64,000 bases of DNA from Hydrangea macrophylla (lineage: Eukaryota > Streptophyta > Magnoliopsida > Cornales > Hydrangeaceae): positions 84,196,871 to 84,260,870 of the forward strand of contig CM066994.1 of assembly GCA_033977485.1 (NCBI GenBank), written 5' to 3'. Under the pieces are notes generated by a model. The model saw only the letters and a list, made by a program, of their open reading frames with translations. It was not told the DNA's origin and did not search any database. Positions 1 to 10,924 of this stretch are shown piece by piece. A program made the position numbers and the translations under genes. Positions within the stretch are counted from its first letter, which is position 1. Each line of letters starts with the position of its first letter.

Positions 1-128
1 CTATTATTACAATGCTAAATTATTGGAGAAATTATGGTTTTGGGAGTGCATGTTTTTGAGAATCTCAAATAAATTTTTAGGTTGTAACTGTATGTGTTTT
101 TGGATCTTTGAAAAAAGAAGTCATTTTG
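1..128. other. Left flank of solo LTR, old copia-like remnant
   Basis: AT-rich sequence without a supported gene. It abuts the first copy of the AGAAG target duplication, and the sequence after the solo LTR at 1453 is its continuation. The remnant therefore predates the solo LTR. Its class is inferred only from the right part (see 1453-2308). Confidence 0.4.
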
Positions 129-133
129 AGAAG
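129..133. repeat. 5-bp target-site duplication (AGAAG), left copy
   Basis: AGAAG directly precedes the TG of the solo LTR and is repeated directly after its terminal CA at 1448-1452. Confidence 0.85.
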
Positions 134-1447
134 TGATCGGGAGAGAACAGAGCCTGTTTATATGCCTTAATTTACGTTTGTTAGTACCTTTTTATCCTGT
201 TTTTGTATATTTTTACTTCGTTTTCTATTTTCTGACAGGTTTTGGAAGAAATCAAGTAAACCAGGCTAAACAGAGTGAAAAAGCAAGTAGAAAGAAGCTA
301 AAAAAAGCCAATCGCGTGCGCGGTCCGCTCCCGCGGAAGTCCAGATATTGCTCGCGCGAGGTCCCCATATCGCGCTCGCGCGACATGTGCAAAAATGGAA
401 CTTGCGTATTTCAATATACTGATGATTCCTACGCGAACGAAACTGCCTAATTACATCTGGAAACCTAAATACAGCAGTTTTAGTGCGTTTCGGGTTAGGA
501 AAGCTTCTAAAAACTTGTTGTAAATCTATATATACCCTATTTTACTTCAATTTAGGGGTTGGCAAATATTATAGACACAATATACAACCATACTTTCAGC
601 CATTGAAGAGGGGAAAGCAAGGAGAAGAAGAAGAAGACCAAGGATTCCCATGCCTCCTCCATCAACCTCTTGCCATCTACCGCTTCTATGGACAACTAAA
701 CCTAGATCTAGGGTTTCAATGAAACCCTAGCCAAGTAATAGGGTTTTATTTATGTTTTTATTTTAGTTTTATTATGTATGGATGATGATTACATGTTCCG
801 AGGATTTTTATAAATAAATCGTGCTTCTAATTGATTAAATTATCACTTTCAAAGTTTATTCTTGTCTTAGATCTATTTTGACTGTGATGTGCCCAATGAT
901 CTATGTTTGTTGTGCTTATATAGGTTATTTACATGTAATGGTGTTTTATTGAATTGTGCTATCAAGTATCCGAATAGTCCATGCCTAGGTTAGACGGATT
1001 ATGTCACAACTCTAGTTTAGTGTGGGATAATTCGTGCTAACCAAAGATGGATTATGTTGGTGCTTGAACCATAGTTATTTTCTTGACGAAAGAATTGGGC
1101 TTGTAGCTACAATTCCCCATTATCATCCAACTTAATAATCTAATTGAATGCATAAATATTCCTATTATGAAGCTAGTGGTGGATTTGCAATCCTAGGTTC
1201 ACTTTAAATATCATTAAAAACAACTATTTTAATTGCTTTCATAATTTAGATTTATTTTTATGTTCTTAGTTTAATTCAAATTAAAATCAAATCTGTTTTC
1301 TTAATTAGCTAAATTTAGGTTTTAAAATTAAAGAGCTGTAGTTAATCAATCTCTGTGGGTTCGACCTTTACTTTCACACTACAAATCCTTAAAAAAGTAA
1401 AGCATAAATAAAAGCATACTTTTTATATCTTGATATTGACAACATCA
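134..1447 (+). mobile_element. Solo LTR of an Athila-like Ty3/gypsy element
   Basis: The segment starts TGATCGGGAGAG and ends GACAACATCA, giving the TG...CA termini of an LTR. It is flanked on both sides by AGAAG (129-133 and 1448-1452), a perfect 5-bp target-site duplication. From about 560 to 1447 it aligns by eye with the LTRs at 7382-8890 and 18986-20499: the same 'cagccattgaagag' block, 'accctag.caagtaatagggt', the 'attatgtatggatgatgattacatgtt' region, and the same last 60 bases. The left third is more diverged. No internal region is present, so the element was reduced to one LTR by LTR-LTR recombination. A CpG-rich patch lies at 310-385. Small reading frames inside (for example 133-450) have no similarity to known proteins and are not called. 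Confidence 0.9.
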
Positions 1448-1452
1448 AGAAG

Positions 1453-2308
1453 ATCAGTTCATGTTTTTAGAAAATATTTTGAAAAGATATGTAATTTGAG
1501 ATGTAAATTTATTTTGCTGAAAAAAGTGAGTTCGCATTTTAAATGATTGAAGAAATTTTGACCAATTTGTGAGGTTTGAATATTATTTTGTACCTCTAAA
1601 TGTTTTTGGTAATGAACCATATATAATTGTTTAATGGGTCCAAAATTGTGAGTTACTTCAATTTTTTATGGTGGTGTTGTGGAAAGGAAAAAAAAATGTT
1701 GGCTCAATTTGAAAAGAGGAGTCTATGAACTTGTTGGTTTTAAAACCATAGTTACCTAGCTTTATCATTGTGATTCATGTGATGATATGCAATTGATGCC
1801 TTGATACTTTATTCCGAGGAATAAAAAAGATGTTTACTTGGAGGTCTAAAAAAATTCCAAGTACACTTACCTTGAGGGTAAAGTGGCATGAGTTGAACTT
1901 TTGGTGTTCACAGTTTAAAAAAAATGGCTATTATTTTGTTTAATGGTGGGGTCTTGAGAAAGTATACAATTATTATTAAATCCACCATTTGACGTGTGAA
2001 ATATGTTGGTGATTAAAATTACACAAGGGTGAAAATGAATTATCTACTTGGTAGCACCTCCATTGAGGCATGGTGTTGAAATCCAAACCATTGTTAAGTG
2101 TTATACAAGCGTGTGAAACAAATTGAGTAAAAAGTTCTAGCTAGTGGTAAAGGTTTAATGTACATCGAGGAGGATGAGACTTAAACCAAATTGTAATAAA
2201 TCACCGATGAGGACACCCTACCTAGGGACTGGCAATCCCAAGAACTAGGTTTATATGGCCAAACGAATCATAGAGTGGTTTGAATGTGGATATGCACTCT
2301 TAAAGTCT
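1453..2308 (+). mobile_element. Old copia-like remnant, non-coding, interrupted by the chromovirus
   Basis: No open frame is supported. Near 2215-2265 there is 'caccctacctagggactggcaatcccaagaactaggtt', split here as 'gggactggcaatccc' and 'aagaactaggttt'. It resembles the conserved block that follows the RNase H end in several plant Ty1/copia elements on the plus strand. The sequence stops at the CAATG target duplication (2309-2313) and resumes at 57758. Assignment to copia is inference from that block; no coding domain is visible. Confidence 0.45.
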
Positions 2309-2313
2309 CAATG
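2309..2313. repeat. Target-site duplication CAATG (partner at 57753-57757)
   Basis: CAATG precedes TGTCACGA of LTR1 and follows ...GTGAGACA of LTR3. These are the outermost LTRs of a three-LTR array, and the identical 5-mers mark a single integration event. Confidence 0.85.
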
Positions 2314-4475
2314 TGTCACGATCCATCCCGCTACGCGCGGAAATAGGACATGTGGCATGCCACCAAGGCTCCTTCAATTCCTTTAAAGTAAATAGCAGCG
2401 GAATACATAAGTAAATTCCATGAAAATTGGAGTTATAAAAAGTTTGGCGCATTTAAAACACTTAAAGAAAATCTCATGTTTGAAAACAACAATCCAATCG
2501 ACTGATTGGGGGGGTCCAGTCGACAAGAAATGCCAAATATAGAGAGCTTGAAAATCTCAGAAGTCGTCCAGTCGACTGTGTCGGGGACCCAGTCGAATTG
2601 GGTCTCAAATTCTCAGTCGGCTGAATCTCTCAGTTGACGAATGTAGAAAAATTCATGGTTAAAACCAAAATCAAGTCGATTGTGGTCTCTCACCCAGCCG
2701 ACTATTTCTTTCACAGAACCAAAACAACAATTTCATCAGTCGTCCATTCGACTTTATCACGGATCCCATCGACTATTTTTCAATATATTAGAGTAGTAGC
2801 TAGATCAAAACAGGGGTCCAGTTGACTGTAACAAAAACCAATCGACTGTTTGTCATCAGCTTGCTAAGCATTCTGCAGATAACAATCTATGGTTACCCAA
2901 ACTCAAAACCAACACAAACACTAATATATAACAACCATTCCACCCACAATTATAGAAGTTTTACTACGGGTTACAATAATTACAAGTCCTTATAAGATTT
3001 GAAATTAACACATGGTTCAACTACTTACAATCTTGTTACAACATTTGGAAAAGAAACAAAACATCTACAAGAGCGACCCCGTCGTCCCGTCGGCCTCACT
3101 CTTTGCATTTCTTCTTTCCTCTCTTCTTATCACGTGCAATGGAGTAAAGCTCCACTGCTCAGCTATATATTGATTGCACAATTCTAAATATATGCTTATA
3201 TGACAAATCATGCTTTAAAACATTTAAATACATCAAAATAGTCTCTAGGAAGAGTGGTACGTTTTCATCCGGTAAATGACACTGATGTCGTGGAAGGCCT
3301 CCCTCTTCCACGCACCTTGTACACTGGTTGGACCTTCCTCCATACCAGGTACCGTGTCCTGGTTAGGACTTCCTCCATACTAGACACAACCACTATCAAT
3401 ATCACAATCCTCAAACTTCGAGGAGCTTACCACGGATGGAATTGTACCAAACCCCCCTTTGACCCAAGTAGACATATAGCATGCTCACATAAATAGTCAT
3501 GCATACTTTTCTAACATATTCACGTGCATAAATAACGAGCCTAAATAACACATGAATTTCACCCAGATCTAACATATCAAACCCGATATTTAAAACATGT
3601 AAATTCCATATAATTCATAGATCTAAAATTCATACCTCGAGCTAACGCTCTATAATTTTGAAGGATTAACTAGAGAGCCAAATAAACGTCGGATCTGCGT
3701 TTATACTTGATTCTTACCTCGTTTTACCTCGTTTTTCCCAAATTTCTAAAAATTTTATTTTCGTAAAAATTTGCCAAACGTGGCGTAAGAGGAATCAAAA
3801 TGAAGCTCTTACCTCGAGGAGTTCAAATATGAAATCTGGGGGAAAACTGGAGAACGAGTGGTCGTCGATCTGCATCGTGAAGCTCGTGGGAAATTATCTC
3901 CTCTTCTCACTCTCTCTCTAGATATTTTTAGAAAGTTTTTATGCCAAAATATTTCATGTTTTTTATTTATAGCCACGACTTTTGGAAATTATGTCTACCA
4001 CTCCACGAGTTCTCAAAACTTCTAATTATCTCCCAAAATGTTCCAAACATCCATTTTATAACTTCACAAGTGAAAACTAAAAAATTATGAAAGTTTTCAT
4101 CTAAGTTTCGTTTGGGTACAAAATCACGTTCTGAAACCATTTCCATGGAATCTCTATACCACCAACCTTTAATGCAATGTATCACTCACATTCTCATCAT
4201 AGTATTCAAAACAATCTAAAACAAGATCAAAACTACCAAAAAATTATACACAACAGGTATAATCACTATTCACAGAATACCAAATAATTAAAATAACATT
4301 AAATCAAACAAATATCATTTAATCATGCCATCATGACTCCTCTCATTACTGTATCCTCAATTAAAACCTCACATTGACCCACTTCAACTCATCTCAATTA
4401 TTAATCAACATTAATAATTCCCGAATTTAATTATGCAATTAAGAAAAATGAATGCATTCCGGAATGAGTGTAACA
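2314..4475 (-). repeat. LTR1 (3' LTR of chromovirus internal region 1)
   Basis: It begins TGTCACGATCC and ends GAGTGTAACA on the plus strand. It matches LTR2 and LTR3 along its whole length: the opening block with 'aaatagcagcggaatac', the GTCGAC-palindrome cluster (2490-2850), the 'aggtaccgtgtcctggtt' block near 3345, and the AT-rich end. Length is 2162 bp. Short frames (2634-2825, 3254-3496) recur in the other LTRs only because the LTRs are copies; they are not genes. Confidence 0.92.
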
Positions 4476-4492
4476 ACTCTCCTTTCCAAAAA
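4476..4492 (-). promoter_or_regulatory. Polypurine tract of chromovirus internal region 1
   Basis: On the minus strand a run ending GGAAAGGAGAGT directly precedes the TGTTACA start of LTR1. This is the usual plus-strand primer position. Confidence 0.75.
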
Positions 4493-6292
4493 GAAAGTTT
4501 GTCCCTAAACTTTACCTCATAAGTCAAAAAGATAGGGATACTCATTCCTTATCTCTTCCTCATTCTCCCACGTAGCTTCCTCTACCGTATGACTACGCGA
4601 TAGCACTTTCACCATCAGAATTGTCTTAGTTCTCAGTACTTGCTCTTTTCGATCAAAGATCTCTACTAGATGCTCTATGTAGGTCAAGTCTTCCTGGATT
4701 TGCAGTTGTTCTTGTACCATGATCTTGCTTGTGTCCTTCATACATAGTCTCAACAATGACACATGAAACACATAGTGCATATGTTCCAACTCTAATGACA
4801 GAGCCAGTCGATAAGCCACTGGTCCTACTTTCTCTAGGATCTCAAAAGGTCCTACGAATCTCAGATTGAGCTTTCCCCTCTTTTCAAATCCTACAATGCC
4901 TTTCGAAGGCGATACTTGCAAGTATACAAAGTCTCCTACTTCAAATGTCATTGGTCATCGCTTAGAGTCTGTATAGCTCTTATAACAACTTTGAGCTACC
5001 TTAAGTCTCTCTTGGATCAGCTTCACTTTTTCTATAGTCAACTGTATTATCTTAGGTCTTAACGACTTTCTTTTCCCAACCTCGATCCAACAAATCGACG
5101 ACCGACACTTACGTCCATATAATGCTTTATGCGGTGCCATTCCGATACTTGACTGGAATCCGTTGTTGTAAGCAAATTTGATTAATGGCAAATGTTTCTC
5201 CCAATCACTTCCAAAGTCTAAATCATTCGCTCTGACTGTCTGTTGGTCTGAGGATAAAAGGCATTACTAAAACTCAATTTGGTACCCATAGCCTTCTACA
5301 AACTGTCCCAAAATCTCGATGTAAAACTACGATCAAGATCAGACACAATCACTACTAAAACCCCATGTAGTCTCACAATCTCTTTCACATGCAATTCAGC
5401 TAGCTTGGATGACTTAGTCATCTTGATCAGTAGAAAATGAGCTGATTTTGTCAACCTATCAACTATGACCCAAATCTTCTTGTTCTTATTTGAAGATCGC
5501 AGAAATCTTGAAACAAAATCTATCATGATCTCGTCCCATTTCCACTATGACACTGGTAATGGTTGTAGTAGTCCTGCAAGTAATTGTCTTTCTACTCTGA
5601 CTTGTTGACATCCCGAACACTCTAAAATGTGCTTAGCAACTTCCCGCTACCTCTCCACCAAAAGTTCTCTCATAAATTCTAGTACATCTTGTTACTTCTT
5701 GGATGAACTGAGTATTTAGTACTATGAGCTTCCTCTAAAGGTTGCTCTTTCCAGTCTTTTATGTTCGGTACACATAAACGATTTCCAAACATCAATACTC
5801 CATGTTCCATAGTAAACCCCAGTCGCTTCCCAAAAGGCATCTCATCTTTCATTTTACACAAATAGCAGTCATTAAACTGTTCCACCTTGATATCATCTAT
5901 AATACCTGGGTGAGCTATGATTGCAATCATTAAGCCACCATTGGTCTCTGGGATTACATCTAACTCCAAACGTTCCATCTCCTTACCTAACTCTTTTTGC
6001 TGGGTTAGTTGATGGGCTAAATTCCTTGACATCTTTCAGCTTAAAGTGTCGACTACTACATTAGCCTTTCTCAGATGATAGTCAATCAAAAATCGTAATC
6101 CTTCATCAAATCTAACCATCTCCTCTATCTCATGTTCAAGTACTATTTAGTGAAAATATATTTCAAACTCTTGTGATCCGTGAAAATCTCACACTTCTCC
6201 CCACATAAGTAGTGTCTCAAAATCATCAAGGCATGGATTACCACGGCCAATTTAAGGTTGTGAGTTAGATAAATAACTTCGTGTGTCTTTAA
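4493..6292 (-). pseudogene. Chromovirus pol fragment: RNase H end, integrase, chromodomain (internal region 1, 3' part)
   Basis: Read on the minus strand, the fragment gives in order the end of RNase H with an FTDHKSL-like stretch (about 6250-6120), a linker (6032-5679), a degenerate integrase zinc-binding region (about 5680-5560), the integrase core with IWVIVDRLTKSAHF (5526-5296), the core/C-terminal region with KFAYNN and GMAPHKALYGRKCR (5191-4955), and the C-terminal module with VGDFVYLQVSPSKG, FVGPFEILEKVG and FHVSLLR (4951-4517). It ends in VEEATWENEEEIRNEYPYLF, which matches the chromodomain-like end of Tekay/Del polyproteins. Stops and frameshifts separate the pieces, so it is inactive. 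At 6292 it is broken by the copia LTR; compared with internal region 2, about 670 bp of RT/RNase H are missing at this junction. Confidence 0.9.
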
Positions 6293-6970
6293 TGTTGGAA
6301 ACTATGTATATGAAGCAAAAGAAAATAGTAACTAGATCGAGCACGCAAAGTGTTGTCTAAAAAATGAATTTACATCCCACACTTAGTTGTTTGTGGACTA
6401 AGACGTATCGTTATTGAGGATACTACGATCTAGTATAATAGATACAACAAACTCTATTATCTCTGCAGAAGTTATGTATACAAATTGCTCTCAAAGACTC
6501 TAGAATACATGAAGAAGAGAAGAAAAAATTTGAAAATCAAGTGTATACAAACTAACTTACTATATTGTATATATAGAGGTGTTTATTGGGTAAGAGACAT
6601 CTCTCTACACAAATGGTTGTGTCCCAACACCAATATCCTAACTATCTAACAGTATATGTACATTTATCAGCCATTAGAATAGATGAAGTTCAACCAAATT
6701 CAAAATTTTTACATGAAAAGTTGTGACTCTTCACAAACAGGGTCCAGTCGACCAGTCGAATGCCCCTCTGCCTGAACTTTGTTGAAACTTCATATAGCCG
6801 TTGACCCTGTCGATCGGTCGAAGGGACCTAGTCGACCGGTCGAAAACCCCTCTACTAGAATCTTGAAACTTAATGTTCTAAGCCTTTCCCTGAGCATTGA
6901 GCAGGTCCATAGTGATCCTTATGATCCCCTTAAGCTTACATACGCTCCCATTCACACCCCGAATCTAACA
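6293..6970 (-). repeat. 3' LTR of the truncated copia element
   Basis: Plus-strand ends are TGTTGGAAAC and GAATCTAACA, so on the minus strand it runs TGTTAGATTC to GTTTCCAACA. It is preceded (minus) by the purine run TATGGGGGAT. It is 678 bp and contains a cluster of GTCGAC/GTCGACCGGTCGA-type palindromes (6738-6845). The 5' partner is not in the window, and no target duplication can be tested because the other end is deleted. Confidence 0.82.
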
Positions 6971-7376
6971 ATCCCCCATATGTGAATGATTATGGCTAAC
7001 TAAATCAAAAATGAAATGTAATAAAACTACGAGAGCAATTTACAGACTTGTGATGCATTAGGAGAGTGTCTCGTGAACTTGAACCTTCCCTTAGTGAATA
7101 TCTACTGGATTTTTTTGGTGACGCAGTGTACATTAAGTATTGAATTGTTCAACCTTTTAGTATAAACCAACACTAGAACACACACCACATATCCTTATAC
7201 ATACTAATTTATTCGGTTGTGATCATTTTGGTCCTAAACAAGATCCTTATTTATGAGAACTCTTAGAGAACCAAGCCTTTGAAGTTCTCATAGAAGTGAC
7301 CACACTTCCATTCTCATATAGGTGATACCAATTAAGAGTACTATCGTTACTCATCAATATCATTAAATATAAGTAC
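6971..7376 (-). mobile_element. Copia polypurine tract and 3'-untranslated region (distal part)
   Basis: The first ten bases are the reverse complement of TATGGGGGAT, the polypurine tract. The rest is non-coding and contains on the minus strand the 'tatatgagaatggaagtgtgg' type block (about 7300-7320) common in plant copia 3' regions. It stops at the ATAAC target duplication of the Athila-like insertion (7377-7381). Confidence 0.7.
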
Positions 7377-7381
7377 ATAAC

Positions 7382-8890
7382 TGATTGGCGACGATTAGTT
7401 CCCATTTATAGTCCTGAAGTTATGCTTTGTTAGCCCATTTCATTTAGTTACTAGTTGTTTTTTAATAAGTATTCTAAATTTTGTAGGTTTTGGAGCTTTA
7501 GCTTGAATATGCATAAAAATCCAATGATTAGTGGCTTTGGAAGTGATTCTGGGCTCAAAAGGTGATCCCGGTAAAAGCTGGATATAATAGAAGCCTCGAT
7601 AAATTGCATTTTTGACAAAGCATACTTTGGATTGGAGAAATTTCTCCAGAGATAAAATATAGTCTTTGAGTTACAAATGCGTGGCCATAAACAGTGAGTC
7701 AATACGAGGTTCGAGTCAAAAGTTATCGCAATTCTACGATTTGTGCACGAAGTTAAGAAAATCTGAGAAAAGCTGGAAAAAGGTCATCTCGCTGGAGCGA
7801 CCCGCATGCGTGACCCGTGCAAGGGACCCTTTGAAAACATCAAAAATGTGCATTTTGAGGTACAGAAGAGCCTATGTGATCCGAATTGACTGAATACGTC
7901 CAGAAATGTAAAAATAGCAATTTTAGTACGATTAGGTTGAGAAAGAGCCTCCTAATCCTTCCAAAATCTATATAAATCCTATTCTAAATCAATTTTGGAG
8001 TTACACAATATTACATAAAATTAGATACATCCATATACAACTTAAACTTCAGCCATTGAAGAGAGGAAAGCAAGGAGAAGAATAAGAAGACCAAGGATTC
8101 CCATGGCCTCTTCCATCAACCTCTTGCGAATCTTCGATTCTATGGCCGCTTAGACCGATATCTAGGGTATCAATGAAACCCTAGCCAAGTAATAGGGTGT
8201 ATTTTATGCTTTTCTCATAGATTTATTATGTATGGATGATGATTACATGTTTAGAGAATTTTTTTATAATAAAATTGAATTTCTATTGATTGAATCGTTA
8301 CTTTCAAATTCTATTCTTGTCGTAGATCGATTTTGGATGTGATGTGCTCAATGATCTATATTTGTTGTGCTTGTATGGATTATTTACATGTAATGGTGCT
8401 TGTTTGAATTGTAATATCAAGTAGTCAAATAGTTCATGCATAAGGAAGACGGAGTGTGTCGCAACCCTAGTTTAGTGTGAGACACTTCATGCCGACCGAA
8501 GATGAATTATGCTCATGCTTGAATCGTAGTTATCTTCTTGACGGAGGAATCGAGCTTGTAGCTACGATTCCCCATTTTCATCCAATGTACTAAGCTAATT
8601 GAATGCATAGATACCCTTATTATGAAGCTAGTGGTGGATTTCCAATCCTAGGTTCAATTCCCATATTTATCAAAACAACTTTTAATCGCTTTCATAGTTT
8701 AGATTTATTTTCATTGCTCTTAGTTTAATTAAAATCAAAATCAAAATTCTATTTTCTTAATTAATTAGACTTAGGATTTTTAAAATTAAAGGGCTTTAGT
8801 CTTTCAATCTCTGTGGATTTGACCTTTACTTCCACACTACAAATCCTTAAAAAGTAAAGCATACTTTATATCTTGATTTTGACAAGATCA
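7382..8890 (+). repeat. 5' LTR of the Athila-like element
   Basis: Starts TGATTGGCGACG and ends GACAAGATCA (1509 bp). It is collinear with 18986-20499, with scattered substitutions and small indels. A CpG-rich patch lies at about 7790-7832. Unusually, it is followed not by a primer-binding site but by ATAAC and a piece of copia DNA (see 8891-9017). Confidence 0.88.
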
Positions 8891-9017
8891 ATAACCTAAA
8901 CAAATTTTATTACACACTTGAACAATACATGAATGATGCCAAAATGAAGGTGTGTTCACAACATGAACTTTCTCAACTAGTTTTCCTATTGAACCTAGAT
9001 CTAGGGATCTCCAGTCA
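8891..9017. repeat. Copy of the 3' flanking copia DNA located inside the 5' LTR
   Basis: This 127-bp stretch begins with the target duplication ATAAC and matches 20500-20628, the genuine copia sequence downstream of the 3' LTR, at roughly nine of ten positions. Both copies end at '...gggatctccagtca'. Beyond that the left copy passes into the gag leader and the right copy continues in copia. It sits where the primer-binding site should be. Confidence 0.85.
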
Positions 9018-9615
9018 CTAACTTTTTATTTTGGTTTGTAGTTTCTCAAGTTATCAAATTTGAGCGTTTCGGAGTGGAATAGCTTAGCACATCAAAAGAG
9101 TTTACGCGAATCAATTAAAAAAAACAAAAAGCATAAATTCAAGTAGATCTCTTCCTTTAAAATTCACTTCAAAGAACTATAAGTCAGGGTGCTGAAATGC
9201 ACTACTTGCATTAGTTCTGGGGTGATTTGCACATGCATTAGCTAGGAAATCCGGGGCGCTGGGCTTTGACGTGAATGACTGCACTACAGGATAACTTTTA
9301 TGCATCATAGTAGTTGTGTGCTTGTTATCTTATTTGCGTGATTCTCTTTCGTATTTGTTTGAGTCAGTCTTTATCTTAGTGTCATTTTTTTTGTGTATGT
9401 TTGGTACGTGGTCAAGTAAACCAGAACTACATTCTCTCGATCCTAAACTTGAACGTACTTTAAGAGTCCTTAGGTCATCAACCCAAGCTTCTAGAGCTCG
9501 GTTGATATTAGACGGCGAATCAACTCCGAAATCGTTGTCGTTATTTTAGGCCAAAATTCAAAGCACTCTTAAATGCTTAAGAAAAACTTGAACTATTAAT
9601 ATCCAACCTATTCCA
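9018..9615 (+). mobile_element. Untranslated leader upstream of Athila-like gag
   Basis: Non-coding in the expected position between LTR and gag. A small frame at 9316-9549 contains 'KPELHSLDPKLERTLR', which resembles leader-encoded stretches sometimes found before Athila/Tat gag, but I do not call it a gene. The primer-binding site expected near its start is missing. Confidence 0.55.
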
Positions 9616-10286
9616 ATGGCCGACCTTGGAAACAATGGAAACAACGGGAAAAACCAAAATAATGGAAATAACCCTAATGTACCTCTGCCTCCTCCACTTA
9701 AAGATTATTTCATTCCTACGGCCTATACGCCACAAGCAATTATCGAATTACCGGAGGTAATGACATCTCACTTTGAGATAAAGTCATCTACCATCGCGCT
9801 ACTCCCTTCATTTCATGGTCGTATTAAAGAAGATCCTTATCATAACTTAGGAGAGTTCCAAGACATATGTTCTACATTGGAAATCCAAAATCTAAATGAT
9901 GATGAATTAAAATTGTGTCTCTTTCCATTCTCCTTAAAGGATAAAGCCAAGCATTGGCTCTAATCTCTTGAGCCAAACACTATTAAAACATGGGAAGCAT
10001 TACATACCATATTTTTACAAAAGTTTTTCCCATCACAAGAACTAATCAAATAAAAAAATCTATAATGAACTTTGTGATGCAAGATGGGGAAACGCTCTAT
10101 GACACTTGGGAACAATTTAAAGAATTATTACGCTCTTGCCCACATCATCAAATTCCTAAGTGGCAATTGGTACAGATCTTTCACGAGGGACTTATTCCCT
10201 CACTTTGTAATACCGTCGATGCCGTTTGTGCATGTACCGTCTTACACAAATGCACCAACGAGGCATGGAAAATTTTGAAACATTAA
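9616..10286 (+). pseudogene. Athila-like gag (retrotransposon gag domain), broken
   Basis: The gag opens with MADLGNNGNNGKNQNNGN, an Asn/Gly-rich leader, followed by the capsid-type gag domain (PF03732 family): LLPSFHGRIKEDPYHNL, FPFSLKDKAKHWL, then after the break TIKTWEALHTIFLQKFFP, TRTNQIKKSIMNF, ETLYDTWEQFKELLRSCPHH and FHEGLIPS. These are the motifs of Athila/Tat gag. A TAA stop interrupts it directly after KHWL (9961-9963), and a frameshift near 10030 moves the rest to another frame, which ends at 10284-10286. The product would be Gag for virus-like particles; this copy cannot make it without suppression and frameshifting. Confidence 0.85.
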
Positions 10287-10924
10287 GTGAGAATTCGATG
10301 CATCAAGCCATGTCCGTACGTCCTGAGGGGTGTCTTCCACCTAAACCCAAGCGAGAGGAGTTTTTCTAGTCAAGTCATTCAATCGAAATACAAGAACTAT
10401 CTAAAAAAATTGACTGATTTATGACAATGAACCAATGTCGGGTTCACCCTCTTATGAAATTTGTCAAATATGTTCTGATCATTCGCATTCTACACTTGCA
10501 TGCCCATCCGCATCTTAATTTTTGGAATTTGTGGAGCAACACATACACTCTATTCAACAATTCCCATGAAATAGTTATAATCTTATGATGACTAATTTTT
10601 CTAATACTTACCGACTCCAGTTTCAACAAAGTCAATACCATTACCCCCTCCTAATCCTAACCCTCCAAGGGATAATGCTTTTGAGGTATCGAAACACAAG
10701 TACAGGCACAAGCATAAACAGTGCACTCTCATACACAATTCATTGCGAAGCTTGAGTCCCAAATGGTACAACTAGCTAATGCGGTGAATCGTAGAAACGA
10801 GGGTAAGTTGCCTAGTCAAACTATTCAAAACCCTAAGGGACAATATGAGATTGAGGGTACCAGTGAGTAAGTAAACGCCGTCTTGACTAGGATGACTACA
10901 TAAGAGGAAGAAGTTATAGAGATT
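10287..10924 (+). pseudogene. Gag C-terminal region, degenerate
   Basis: No long frame. Fragments such as 'gaatttgtggagcaacacatac' and 'caattcccatgaaatagttataat' sit where Athila elements encode the Cys-containing gag tail (C...C..H type), but stops and shifts in all frames prevent reconstruction. It links gag to the protease-side frame that opens at 10925. Confidence 0.5.

Noticed and set aside
7382..9017. Athila 5' LTR ending at 9017 (shared '...ctccagtca')
   Set aside because: The shared stretch 8891-9017 begins with the ATAAC target duplication and matches copia 3'-UTR that continues natively beyond the 3' copy, so the LTR ends at 8890.
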